This document shows positions 1 through 10,760 of a stretch of 64,000 nucleotides of DNA, one piece after another (within the stretch, counting starts at the first letter, position 1; each line of letters begins with the position of its first letter). Source of the DNA: Fistularia commersonii (lineage: Eukaryota > Chordata > Actinopteri > Syngnathiformes > Fistulariidae). Made by a program: the position numbers and the translations under genes. Location: positions 1,024,863 through 1,088,862 of the forward strand of contig JBBMNZ010000004.1 of NCBI GenBank assembly GCA_037954325.1. The letters are read 5' to 3'. Below the pieces are notes generated by a model, which did no database searches, had not been told where the DNA came from, and saw only the letters and a list, made by a program, of their open reading frames with translations.

Positions 1-48
1 GAAGCAGCAGCAGAGGAGAGTCCAGATGAGGACGGAGACCCGCGTCAT
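1..48 (-). CDS. Ig light chain V0 leader exon (family A), partial
   Basis: This is the first coding part of a V gene whose V exon lies left of the window. Read leftward from the ATG at 46-48 it gives a hydrophobic signal peptide beginning MTRVSVLIWTLL, the same as the leader exons of V5 and V7. The splice donor would fall just outside the window. The upstream flank (49-640) matches that of V7, not those of V1, V2 or V5, because it lacks the LINE insertion and carries the same Tc1 scrap. V0 is therefore the V7 counterpart of a unit to the left. Whether its V exon is intact cannot be seen. Confidence 0.85.
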   Translation of the reverse strand, partial: MTRVSVLIWTLLCCCF

Positions 49-152
49 GTTTGTGATGAGGAGGATTTGTGATGAAGGACGGCTGTCAGTCATCCAGGGT
101 CCAAGTGTCAGTACTATAAAGAGTCCCAGAGCACTGGAGCATGGAGCTGCTG

Positions 153-160
153 ATGCAAAG
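153..160 (-). promoter_or_regulatory. Octamer-like V promoter element of V0
   Basis: The + strand reads ATGCAAAG, i.e. CTTTGCAT on the V strand, one base from the Ig octamer ATTTGCAT. It lies about 105 bp upstream of the leader ATG, with a weak TATA-like TTTATAG between (114-120). The same arrangement precedes V1, V2, V5 and V7. Confidence 0.6.
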
Positions 161-377
161 TGTCTCTATGGAAATCAACGCCTGACTCCAGCCAGCACTT
201 TCAGGGAGGTCTCATCCATGCAGATGGTTGCTTTTTTTGTGTGTCTTTTTGTTTCACGACAGCAACTCAGCCACCAAGTGGTAAAGTGACGGAGTGGGGT
301 CAGCGGATGCTGAGCATATAGTGCCAAGAGGTCACCAACTTTCTGCAGAGTCAGTCGCAAACTTAATTTTCCTACTT

Positions 378-636
378 GACTGTGCACAAAGCAAGCGCCA
401 TAAAAACGTTAATGACAGCGTCTGGTGTGGATGAACTTGACTGGCCATTACAGTGTCCTGACCTCAACCTGCTATAAGACCTTTTGGAAGAATTAGAGCA
501 GAGGCTGAGATCCAGGCCTTCTGTTCCAACATCAGTGTGTGACATCACTAATGTGCTTCTGGAAGAATGGTCCAAAATTGCCATAAACACACTCCTGATC
601 CTTGCGGACAGCCTTCCCAGAAGAGTTGAAGCTGTG
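378..636 (+). mobile_element. Tc1-like transposase C-terminal scrap
   Basis: Conceptual translation shows the end of a Tc1/mariner transposase (VHKA, then WP.QSPDLN, then LP.R.EA), broken by stops and indels. The same scrap recurs at 59972-60253 next to V7, where the C-terminal part is cleaner. It was therefore present before the duplication that produced V0 and V7. No terminal inverted repeats are recognisable. Confidence 0.75.
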
Positions 637-802
637 GCAGTTGACTGAAGAGATACTGAGATTAGGTTAGCAGTATTGCGACCACAGGGATTACAAAAAG
701 GTATTTTTTGGTCAGGGCTCGGTGTACGAGCAGGGGAAAGATTTTCAGCTAGTCACCAGATTGTAGCTCCCAGCTACTTTCCACCTGTAGTCCTGGGAAG
801 AC

Positions 803-895
803 AATACAAATATAAAACTATACAAATAGACAATACATATAAAATATACAAATAGGCAATGAAACAATATATAAACAGGCAATAAAATAAGTAAA
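803..895. repeat. A/T-rich imperfect tandem repeat
   Basis: Imperfect short repeats built on variants of ACAATACATATAAAA and ACAAATAGGCAAT run through this stretch. Nothing coding is seen. Confidence 0.5.
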
Positions 896-944
896 ACCCA
901 AGTTGAAGGTGTTTTGATATTATTAGTTTGGTCATCAGAGAAGA

Positions 945-1161
945 GATAGTGAATATATTGGTAGACGGATGCTGGAATTGGAGCTGCCAGGCAAGAGGTC
1001 TCGAGGAAGACCAAAGAGAAGATTTATGGATGTAGTGAGAGAGGATATGAAGGTAGTTGGTGTGAGAGAGGAAGATACAGAGAATAGGGTTAGATGGAGA
1101 AAGTTGACTCGCTGTGGCGACCCCTAACGGGAAAAGCCGAAAGAAGAAGAAGAAGAAGAAG
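945..1161 (+). mobile_element. RTE-type LINE, extreme 3' end
   Basis: Translation matches the C-terminal end of the RTE polyprotein seen at 13412-16450: RRM.E.ELPG, RGRPKRRFMDVV.EDM, ENRVRW.K.TRCGDP. It ends in a short AAG/GAA-rich tail. Its orientation is opposite to the RTE copies that sit upstream of each J, so it is an independent insertion. Confidence 0.8.
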
Positions 1162-1199
1162 GTCATCAGATGTCAGCCAGAAGGGTAATTCCCGTCTGC

Positions 1200-1590
1200 T
1201 GTTAGCGTGAGCATGTCGAGAATCCAATTTTTAACGTTCCGTGCAAAGGTGTAAAAACCAGTCGTGGTTTTTTTGCCTTCTTCGGCAGCGCCGTGGTGCC
1301 GGTGGTCCAGGAGAGTTCCTCACGGATGTGCACCCCTAGGAATCTGGCGCCGTTGATGCGCCAGTGCTCGGTGTGGCCTCTCCGGAAGTGGACAACAATC
1401 TCCTCAGTTTTGCTGACATTCAGCAGGAGGTTGTTGTCTCTGCACCAGGTGGTCAGACGGTCAATCTGCTTCCTGTAGTGGGTCTCGCCGTCCTCGGTGG
1501 CGTCCGCAAACTTCACCGTGTGATCGGTGCCGTCGGTGGGTTTGCAGTGGTGAATCAGCGGGCTGAAGAGCAGCCCTGAGGGCCTCTGCG
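1200..1590 (-). mobile_element. CR1/Rex1-like LINE reverse transcriptase fragment
   Basis: The minus strand encodes an RT segment: KFAD.T (a degraded YADD region), then WC.DNNL.LNVSKTEE, then FLGVHI...LSW. This order is typical of CR1/Rex1-type LINE RTs after the catalytic aspartates. The catalytic motif is mutated (FADA) and the reading frame is broken near 1260, so it is dead. Confidence 0.75.
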
Positions 1591-3444
1591 CTGAGCGTGA
1601 TGCTGCTCCAGATACTGGACTGCTTCTGGACTCTCACAGAGGAAGTTTGGCAGACAGTTGCAGAGGGAGCTGTTGAGTCCCGGCTGTTGTAGTTTGGTGA
1701 TCAGCTGTTGTGGGAATACGGCGTTGTTGTGTGTTGCGTAAAAGACGAGCGGAGATATTAGAGTAGCACTTAGTTATTTTGACAGACATGAGCCCGCCTA
1801 CAGAGAGTCTGCGCATGTGCAGATCGCAAGTGAACATATATGGTTAATTGTTGAAGTGGTGGGAATCAGGCTGGAGTAAGACGATTCGCGACGAGATGGA
1901 TCAATTTAGAGATGCGTTTATTAAGCAAAGTTTCTTCAAAAATCCCTGATACAAAATCATCTAATACAGGAACCCGGACTCGTGCTGTTTTCCTTGCGCC
2001 TGAAGTAAATGTGTCTTATGCTTGGAACTCCCAGCAAAAAGCACCCTTCTTTCCCTGCCCGGGTGTTACATGAATATTCATAAGAGGGTCTTCCAGGTGT
2101 GCGGTTGTTTTCCACCCGTCCGTCTTTCCCCTTTTGCCCCAGTTCCTCTCCAACCTTCTCCTCTATCTCGCACATCCCGTCCGTCTCACACCGATGTCTG
2201 AAAAGAGAAGAAAACAACCTAATGTCTACCTCATAAGCAAAGCAAATATGTTGACCTCTTCATGAGCCAAGCAAATGTAGTGTCTATTTCATGAGCAAAA
2301 ACAAGTATATTGATTTCTTTATTGTTCAATATTACTGTGTCCACAGTCAATATTCTACATCCCCTTTCCTTAGTTGGAACCTCTAACCCTGGACACAGTT
2401 TCAACATCTTAATAGTAACACAGAGTTAAACTTATTCCATACTTGTGTGAATGTAGCATGACATATGACATATCCAAACAATAAAAAAAAGTGTGTAAAT
2501 AACTGTGATAACCATTCAACGAGTCATCATGTAACCTAGTCAGACATTAACAAAATACCCTCTTAGCAGTTTAGATCTTTGTACTTGGGGTTTGGTTTAC
2601 TGATGCCACCTGAGCGCGTTCTATAAACGTCCACGTTTACAGACGGTTCAGAAGCAGAGGCTCGATCCGCCGGGCGCTCAGAGTCCGCATTCTGTTCTGC
2701 ATGTTCGACCCGAGTCGGTTCAGGAACAGTTAAGGTGTGTTTTCTGTTTCTCCTGTATGTTTGTCCTTCCGACTGAATCAGGTATGATCTGGGCTCATTG
2801 CATGTTTCTTTCACAACTCCTGTGTGGTCGAATCCTTTCGGTGTTTGAAGCCTGACTTCCTGTCCTTCTGTCAGAGGATTCAGAGGTCGGCTCGTTTTGT
2901 CATAGTAGCTTTTTTGCGCCAGTCTTTTATTGAGAAGTCGAGCACGTGTCGGGTTCAAGCAGCTTTTTGGAGACAGGGAGAGTGTTGGAGAGTAATTCTA
3001 CTTCATGCTAAGTTAAAGCCTGTAAAGAGGAGACTGAGGTTATCATAAGAAATAACACAGACGAGTGAATATTCTTTTGAGCTCTGCAGAGGGGGAGACT
3101 CAGCGCTCTTTGGAGGCGAGATCCAGAGAATCCCACCCAGTTCCTCCTCGCTCGTCTTTTTATTGTGTGGAAGTGTTTATTTACATAACAACATTCATTG
3201 GATAGTATAGTTCATGCATATGTTAAGTTGTCCAGGATGATATACAGGGGTGGGCAGGTTTATGTCCAGAAGTTAGATTTACGTTTACGGAGGGTAGGTT
3301 CTTATCTAAAGATGTTTACGACCATTGGAATCTAAAATCTTGGAGGCCCAATTCTTGTTTGAGGACAAAAGTCATTTTAAGGACAAAAGTCATTTGTGCT
3401 CTAGCATGTCTGGCTAACTTCATGTGAGTAGTGGAAATAATATA

Positions 3445-4212
3445 TACTGCTCAAAAGAATAAAGGGAACACTTGAACAACACAATGTAACTCCAAGTCAA
3501 TCACACATCTGTGAAATCATAGTGTCCACTCAGGAAGCAACACAGATTCATTTTGACTTGTTTTAAGAATAAGAATAAGAATAAGAATAAGAATAAGAAT
3601 AAGAATAAGAATAAGAATAAGAATAAGAATAAGAATAAGAACAACTTTATTAATCCCGAAGGAAATTGCTGTGCCAGAGTTACAGAAAATATAACAGTAA
3701 TAAATAATAAAAGAAAAGGCAGAATTAGAAATAAAAATAAACTATAAACTATAAAGTGTCTCAGTGATAAACTATAAAGTGTCTCAGTGAAACTATAAAG
3801 TGTCTTCGTAAACAGTGATAAAACTATAAGTGTCTGAGTAACAAGTGAGTTAAGGAGTGCACAATAGTGTGATAGAAGGGAAAATTGTAGTGTAGCTGTT
3901 ATGAGATGAGATGAAATATTGCACAGTGTAGCTGTTATCAGATGAAATATATCTGAATATTGCACAGACATTAAGGACATTACATCAAAGTTGGATCAGC
4001 CTGGAGTTTGTTTTTACACTTTAATTTGGAGTGTGATTCCTAATCCAGACCTCCATGGGTTGATACAATTGATTTCCATTGATCATTTTTGTGTGATTTT
4101 GTTGTCAGCACATTCAACTGTGTAAAGAGCAAAGTATTTCATAAGAATATTTCATTCATTTAGATCTAGGATGTGTTTTTTAAGTGCTCCCTTTATTTTT
4201 TTGAGCGGTGTA
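3445..4212. mobile_element. Non-autonomous TA-flanked DNA transposon (MITE)
   Basis: The ends are inverted repeats: TACTGCTCAAAAGAATAAAG at the left, and the complement of TTTATTTTTTTGAGCGGTGTA at the right, with TA at both borders. This end sequence is a widespread fish Tc1/mariner-type element. Its middle has been replaced by a retroelement-tail insertion (3565-3960). No transposase is left. Confidence 0.75.
3565..3960 (+). repeat. (AAGAAT)n microsatellite with LINE-tail-like sequence and short tandem repeats
   Basis: About twelve AAGAAT copies (3565-3641) are followed by an ACTTTATTAATCCCGAAGGA segment that is common at LINE/SINE tails in fish. Then come four imperfect copies of AACTATAAAGTGTCTCAGTG (3735-3845) and a repeated ATGAGATGAAATATTGCACAG block. 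The stretch interrupts the MITE. Long open frames here are repeat artefacts. Confidence 0.8.
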
Positions 4213-4446
4213 GTTATAGAAATAGAGAGAAAACTCTAACAGAGAGAAGTGCACGTCTGTTGCGACATCAGTCTTTGTGCAGGAGACCCAAGCTTAGTGT
4301 CACGAGGAATGTTTCTTAAATTGAGTAGGTTGAGAAAGATGTCGGTTTTGTCTCCGTGAAGCTTTCAGCACTACGGACAGCTCTCTCCACCAACCCATTA
4401 GATTTGGATACTCAGGGCTGCCCGTTCGTTGTCGGTGATGAGAGTG

Positions 4447-7400
4447 TGCCAAATATGAAGTTAAGTGAATCATATTGTAAAGTAATTGAGAGGATAGGAG
4501 AGTTAACTGCTATTATTTTCAATTAATATTTTTCTACGATGAGACCCGTGTTGGGATCACCGCCCCACCAAAGATTTTGTTTTTTTCTTTGGTCAGTGGT
4601 TTGGACAGCACTTAGTGCACTTTGCCCAGAGGGAATCTTAAATCACAACCCTCTGCCTGCATTACAACAGGAGCTGGACAGATCTCTGTACTCAGCTGGA
4701 CTATTGGAAGTCACATATGTTTACTTTATTTTTCTGTTCTGTGTTTTAAGAGTTCTTATTTCCTTGACATGTCGGTTAGGTCGGCACAAGTGATTTTTGT
4801 TACTACTAGGGCAAGGATAGTTACTTTATGCAAAGGTGAATCTGGGGAGAGTAAAATGAAAATAGGAAATGCCGATTTATGTCAGAGGTAGGGATTGTCA
4901 GTTATAATGTCAAAGGATTAAATAATCCTTTAAAAAGTAAGAAAATGCTGACTCAGTTGAAGAACTTTAATTGCTCAATAGCGTTACTACAGGAAACTCA
5001 CTTAAATGAGGTAGAACATAAGAAATTGAGGAGAGACTGGGTTGCACGGGTATTCTATGCTTTTTGTTCAAACAGCAGAAAGAGCGGAGTAGCAACTTTA
5101 ATTAGTCATTCAATTAGTTTTGCAATTCAGAGAGAAGTGAAGGATAAAGCGGGGAGATATATACTTATCATGGGAACAGTAGGTGGAGTAGAGCTAACTA
5201 TCATGAATATCTATGCCCCTAATGAAGATGACCCCAATTTCTTTAAAGAAGTGGCAACTGTAATGACAAGCCAGAGGTACTATAATTTTAGGAGGAGATT
5301 TCAATTGTGTTTTAAATGTAAAATTGGATAAAACTCCTTTTGATTATGGGCCCATTAGCAGGAAATCCAGGGTAAAACATATGTTCGAAGCATAAGGACT
5401 TGTGGATGTTTGGAGGGCTAAGAACCCAACCACGAGAGATTTCACCTTTCTGTCCATGGTACATGGGTCATATTCAAGAATTGATTTGCATTTCAAAACA
5501 AAGCTTATATAAAATCAGAGAATGTGTTATTGAACCTGGTACCCTATCTGATCATGGTCCTGTATATATGAAATTAAATTTAGGCTTTGGTTGGCACTTC
5601 AAATATTGGAGACAAAATATTTGATTGTTGACAGATCCAAATATAAAGGAAAACATAAAAAAAAAAACAATTGATGAATACTTCAAAATTAATGATAATG
5701 GATCAGTATCCCCCTCGACTCTTTGGGAGGGGGCAAAGGTGGTGCTGAGAGGGAAATGTATTGAAATTGCGGTTAGATTAAACAGACAGAGAATGGAAAA
5801 GGAAAAACAGCTGGAAAATGACATAAAAAGACTAGTATGTGAACACAAAACGACAAGGGACAAAAATGTCTTGAAACAAATACAAGAAAGTAAAACCTCC
5901 TTGGATGAACTTCTCACTTGAAAAGCAGAGGGAGCACTTCGATACACAAGCCAAAGGTACTATGAAAAGGGAAATCGGGCGAGCCGGCTACTTGCCTTTC
6001 AACTGAGGAAACAACAATCAAGCCGTATTGTCCCTGAGATAAAACACCCCTCCTCTCTGACCGAGGTCTCCCACCCAGAGGAGATAGCTGAGGCATTCCA
6101 GACTTACTATAAACATATTTATGATACATCAGGAGAAACACAAGACAAAAGGATATTAGAAGATATTTTCAAAAATCTTAATTTAATAAAACTCTCTGCA
6201 TCTGAGGCAGACGAATTAATAGCTCCTATCCAAGAAAACGAGATACAAGACGTTATTAAGTCATTAAAAAACAACAAATCCCCTGGCACAGACGGTCTAC
6301 CAGGTGAATTTTATAAGGCCTTTGGAGAGGAGCTCGTGCCAAAACTTTGCCAGATCTTTAATTATGCCTTACAGGAAAATGACCCACCTAAGAGCTGGTC
6401 TGAGGCAGTAATAACGGTTATACACAAAGAGGGGAAAGATCCATTAGACTGTGGTGCCTATAGGCCGATCAGTTTGTTGGGGAATGACGTAAGATTATTA
6501 GTGCCATATTGGCAAATAGAATGCAGAAGTACTTAGGTAAATTGATTAATCCAGACCAGTTTCATACCCGGTCGACAAGGAGCAAATAATATTAGAAGAG
6601 CATTAAATGTACAACCAGTGGCAAGACATTCAGTTCACCCGTCAATGCTTCTCAGTCTAGATGCTGAGAAGGCGACGACAGGGTGAAATTTACTTTGGAA
6701 CAAATGGGATTTAATTTGACATTTATAAAATGGATTGAAGCACTGAATGAAGACCCAATATCAAGGGTCAGGGTGAATGGGTGCTGCTCCCAATTTTTTC
6801 ACCTTAAAAAAGGAGTTAGGCAGGGGAACCCAATCTCGCCTATTTTGTTCGCATTGTGTATCGAACCGCTTGCTGAATTGATAAGGACAAACGATCAGAT
6901 CGAGGGAATAGTAGATGAAGGAGGGGAGATGCACAAAATTTCGTTGTTCGCGGATGACGTTCTTTTGTTTATAAGAAATCCTCAGTCATCTATACCGGCC
7001 CTTATGCAATGCCTGAGGGACTATGGGGAGGTGTCAGGGTACAAGGTGAATGAGGGGAAATCAGTAGCAATGATGAGAACAGGATGCTGGCCGACATGCT
7101 TGGATGGAGAGGTGAAATTCAAGTGGTCAAAAGGGGGCTTTAGATACCTGGGAATCATTCTCACACACGACACAAGTCAGCTATATAAGGCAAATTATGG
7201 TAAACTAATTTCTCAGATCAAAAATGACATGGAAAGATGGGAGGTGCTTCCTTTGTCCTTAGTTGGGAGGATAGAAAGTATCAGGATGAATGTCCTACCT
7301 AGAATGCTGTTTCTGTTCAATGCTCTGCCTATCACTGCTCCTGTATCTACCTTTACATCACTGGATAAGCTCATTTCCAAATATATACGGCAGAACAAGA

Positions 7401-8799
7401 GGCCCAGAGTGAGATTGAAAATACTCTGTGCACCCAGAGATAAGGGCGGATTGGCTTTGCCACACTTCCAAAGTTACTACCTGGTAGCACAACTTGGAAA
7501 ATTGGTCTCATGGATAAAACTAGATATGGACACAAGATGGGTGCATATAGAGCAAGGTTCAGTTAAAAATGTGTGGCTTTCAACTCTTCCCTTTCTAAAT
7601 TCAAACCAAGACGTTGACTTAAGATACAAAATGAATATGTCAACCATACACTTAAGGTTTGGGAAAAGACAAGACGATTCCTGAATCTACCTCTATCTCT
7701 ATCGAGGGCAGCAAAAATAACAGCAGCAGGTGACTTTCTGCCAGCAAAGATGGACGGTGGTTTCATTAGATGGGCAGGGAAAGGTTTAATCACAATAAAT
7801 CAGTTATTCGAAGGGAGAACTCTGAGGGCTTTTTCACAACTTCAGGCAAAATACGACATTGACTCTAAGGATTTATTTAGATATTTTCAAATTCGACATT
7901 ATTTGATGACACACAAAGAATGGAACAATATTAAAGAAGCTTAAACTAATTTTGAACAATATTGGATTGAGATAGTTGAGAACAAAATGAACATTAAAAA
8001 TACAACATCAGATATATATGGCAGGATACGTATGGACACTTTAGTGGACACACTGGATGTGAAAGCTAAGTGGGAACTGGAATCTAATGCCGTGATTGCT
8101 GATGGAGAATGGGAGAGTCCTTGGTTGCCCTGGCAAAAATGTTTAAGCAGCCCAACATGGAGGGAGTTCAGCTGGAAGTTAAGAATAAGGTATTTTAAAA
8201 CTCCCTTGATAATAGCTTCTTATGATAATAACTGTTCTCCCCTGTGTTGGAGGGGCTGTGGCATTTCGGGGGACTTTTACCACATTTTTGGGACTGCCCT
8301 AAACTGATGAAATTCTGGGAAGAGGTAAAAAAACAAATAAGTCAGGTTTTAAAATTAAACAGACCAATTGATCCACAGCAATTTATTATGGGTACAGCAT
8401 CAACAAGCGATTTAAGGAAAAACCAGGCGTTTTTGCTTAGAGTTCTTCTATTAATTGCACATAAAATGATCCCAGTAAACTGGCTCAAACCCCACCCACC
8501 TACTGGACCAGTGGCGTCAGAGGCTTAAGGATGGAAACTGCATGGACTTCAGACAGACCTATATCTTGACAAATGGGCATCCATCAAAAAATATTTGGAG
8601 AGTTGAAGATATTATCTGTATTTGACTGAGCTAGATGTTTTTTTTTTTTTTTTTTTTTTTTTTCGCTTGCTAGTGAGGAAATAAGTGACCTATAAAGAAT
8701 ATTGTATAATGTGTATCTTGTCATGAGGTTTTGTAAGAATGTGTGTGACTCTGTCAAGGAACCTGTTCTAATAAATGTTCAAAAAAAAAAAAAAAAAAA
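4447..8799 (+). mobile_element. L1-clade LINE, 5'-truncated copy 1
   Basis: The copy runs from inside the region upstream of ORF2 to a poly(A) tail at 8781-8799, preceded by an AATAAA. It is the same family as the antisense copy at 19491-25235. ORF1 is missing, so this is a 5' truncation, the usual outcome of L1 integration. The truncation point abuts the gypsy fragment. A 23-nt T run lies at 8639-8663 in the 3' UTR. No clear target-site duplication was found. Confidence 0.85.
4879..8600 (+). pseudogene. L1 ORF2 (endonuclease and reverse transcriptase), broken
   Basis: The start MSEVGIVSYNVKGLNNP opens an APE-type endonuclease, with QETHL at 4991-5005 and a GTLSDHGPV motif near 5545. The reverse transcriptase is longest at 6683-7684, with GVRQGNPISPILFALC and a FADDVLLF catalytic motif near 6950. 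The C-terminal cysteine region (CWRGCG...) is at 8244-8300. Family ORF2 proteins are one frame of about 1200 residues; here frameshifts or stops fall near 5290, 5400, 5624, 5921, 6530, 6680, 7684, 7944 and 8290. It cannot make a full protein. Confidence 0.85.
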
Positions 8800-8802
8800 G
8801 AG

Positions 8803-9054
8803 GATCTACTAAATATTGATGTCATTTTTCTGTTGGGGTGCCCAAATGTATGCACCTGCCTACTTTTGTTTAAATAATTATTGCTCACTTTCTGTAAACT
8901 TCATTTCACTTCTCAAATATCAAACTGCTATATATATAGCAGTTTGTCTGCTATATGATATATTAAACTGAAATTGCTGAGACAAACAACCAATGACTTA
9001 TAAAGGAAAATCTTGAAAATGATCAGGAGTGCCCAAACTTTTTCATCCCACTGT
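8803..9054. mobile_element. DNA-transposon-like fragment, right end
   Basis: The stretch beginning TTTTTCTGTTGGGGTGCCCAA and ending GCCCAAACTTTTTCATCCCA resembles a dispersed fish DNA element whose end reads CATCCCACTGTA. Only one end is present. An 18-bp palindromic TA-rich block lies at about 8926-8948. Family assignment is from memory and uncertain. Confidence 0.4.
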
Positions 9055-9064
9055 ATGCTAGTGT

Positions 9065-9254
9065 GCGTCAGAGCCTCCATCAGCGATCAGCTCTGAACCC
9101 CTTCTTGTTCACAAGGGTGATGGACAGGCTGACAGATGAGGCTCGACAGGAATCCCCATGGACCATGATGTTGTTTGCAGATGACATTGTGATCTGTAGT
9201 GAGAGCAGGAAACAGGTAGAGGAAAATCTAGAGAGGCTTCAAATGACCATGTGA
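9065..9254 (+). mobile_element. RTE-type LINE reverse transcriptase fragment
   Basis: Translation gives LHQ.SAL.PFLF, MDRLTDEARQESPWTMM, FADDIVICSESR and EENLERLQ, which is the RTE catalytic block seen in the long copy at 13412-16450. It is cut on both sides, in + orientation. Confidence 0.85.
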
Positions 9255-10480
9255 AAATGATCTACCTCCACTAAAAATGCTGAATACATATTTATTCCTA
9301 TATCTACTGAGTATACTTAACACAATACATGTTTGTGGATCTTGCATAACTGCATGAACCCATTCGGCATACGACAACTGAGTACTTTTATGGTAAATAC
9401 CTCATTCTGACGACTCAGTTGGAGTCAGCAGCAGAGTTGAAGTTAGCTGGGAGAAAAATGACCGCTTTCCCGACAGCTGGGATTTAAGTTCCTTCACCTT
9501 TCTCCTTCTCAGCTCACCATTCGGAGGGAAGTCGGGGCCGTAGTTTTTATGAACGGTCTGAAAACGCCGCTCCACATTTCCCTTTTTTGCTATAGCGATG
9601 ACAGACCGGCAGATGAGGCGAACGCACTTTGAAAATTACATATTAAAAAAAAGTCCACCTCCCATTCCGTATGGAAGTGATACATTTTACATACATTGTT
9701 TTCACTCTTTTTATATTGTTATTTAGTTCTGGTTGTGTATTTTTATCCCTTACTATTCCTTTATGTTGTCCATTATTATCCCTGATGTTGTTGCTTGTTG
9801 TTGTTTGTCTTGTTATCTTCTGTCTCTCTTTTTATATTTATACTATATATATTTTTTATTTTTTTGACATAATAAGTGTTACACTCCTGTGAGAAATTAC
9901 TTTCTCCTCTGTAGATGGATGAAGTTGATCTTATGTTATTATGTAGCAGATAATGTGCAGCAGGTGAGAGCGTTTAGTAAATGCTAATTGGTGGCGGCCT
10001 CCTATTGGTCCCTGCCAGGGCGCCGGCCTTATTTTACTGGCCGTGACGTTATTTCCGGGCGATGCCAGCTGAGTCTTGTGTAGTCTCGTTTGACCTCATT
10101 TGAGCGGGGAAGCACATGTTAGTCTGGTCTTTCGGTTCTGACTCATTTGTTTGCAGTGTGCTTGTGGTCTGCGATCTCTGGTGAGTTAGTGTTCTCCTTG
10201 TTTGTTTTGTGTCCAGTGGAAGTGTGCTGCAGACTTCAGTGCTTAAATAAGTTTCATATTCTTCTCCTCCCCCAGGGATCTTTGCACCTGTGCTGATGGA
10301 AGACTCTTTTGACTGGACTGAAGATTCTCTTGGATGGTGTTTTTTATGTCACAGGAAGAGAAATGGAGTTCCCTTGAAGGAGGACTTTGGGTAATGTTCT
10401 GGAGGTGAGAAATCAGACATTGAAGATGTGATGCTCAATGTTAGTGGCTCTGTCTCATAGGTGTGTGAGTTAGATGGAGT
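9255..10480. other. Unassigned intergenic DNA
   Basis: No coding region or known element is convincing. 9700-9880 is T-rich and encodes only hydrophobic chance frames. 9990-10150 is GC-richer and contains CTATTGG (an inverted CCAAT box) and TTATTTTA, but nothing downstream looks like a gene. Confidence 0.5.
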
Positions 10481-10760
10481 GCAGAATGTTCCTGGAGATG
10501 AGTGGACATTGGTGCAGACTTCAATGGACATGTTTGGTTTCCAGTGGAGGGAAAGATGGTAGACTTTGCAGAAAGGATGGAAATGGCTTTAGTGAATACA
10601 TTTAATAAGATGACTTAAGAGCAGAGGTAGACTATGTCTTCAGACGGGTGGTGAGAGTGGAGCCAGTGGTGGAAGCTGAAAGGGCAGGAGTTTGAAAAGG
10701 CTCTGAGGTCATGGAGAGCTGAAAGGTGACTGGACAGCTACAGCTCATGTGATTTGGAGA
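10480..10760 (+). mobile_element. Highly decayed RTE-type LINE fragment
   Basis: In shifting frames the + strand recalls the RTE endonuclease region: DFNGHV-like (TSMDMFG), then MVDFAERMEMALVNTF, then EVDYVFRR. The order matches the better copies at 15066-15770, but almost every motif is damaged. It is older than the other RTE copies. Confidence 0.55.

Larger units (their letters stand above)
2983..4241 (-). mobile_element. Solo LTR with 5-bp target duplication, containing a MITE
   Basis: The minus strand starts TGTTAGAG and ends CCAACA, and is flanked by GAGAG on both sides (2978-2982 and 4242-4246, + strand). An AATAAA-type signal lies at about 3160 and a U5-like tract follows. It interrupts the gypsy integrase reading frame exactly at the target duplication, which supports the boundaries. 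No internal retroviral genes remain. The retroelement family is unknown; the LTR differs from the gypsy LTR at 1671 and from the ERV LTR at 39847. Confidence 0.75.
1671..4446 (-). mobile_element. Ty3/gypsy element, 3' part, split by a solo LTR
   Basis: Read on the minus strand, 4446-4247 and 2977-2563 encode the end of a gypsy integrase (LGSPAQRLMS, then LNPTRARLLNKRL, TPKGFDHTG, YRRNRKH). A purine tract (AAGGAAAGGGGA) abuts a 3' LTR at 1671-2359 that starts TGT and ends ACA, with an AATAAA at about 1920. The integrase frame is interrupted at 2978-4246 by the nested solo LTR described separately; the gypsy sequence is collinear across that insertion. The 5' part was lost at 4446, where the L1 begins. 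Frameshifts remain near 4330-4440. The outer LTR end (1671) is inferred from the TGT/ACA ends only. Confidence 0.75.

Noticed and set aside
3565..3641. CRISPR-like regular repeats
   Set aside because: The repeats are a 6-bp microsatellite with no spacers, in a vertebrate genome.
3501..3980. 159-codon minus-strand frame rich in Leu/Phe
   Set aside because: It is the translation of the (AAGAAT)n microsatellite and neighbouring tandem repeats.
9990..10150. GC-rich stretch with CCAAT and TATA-like motifs as a gene promoter
   Set aside because: No coding exon follows on either strand.
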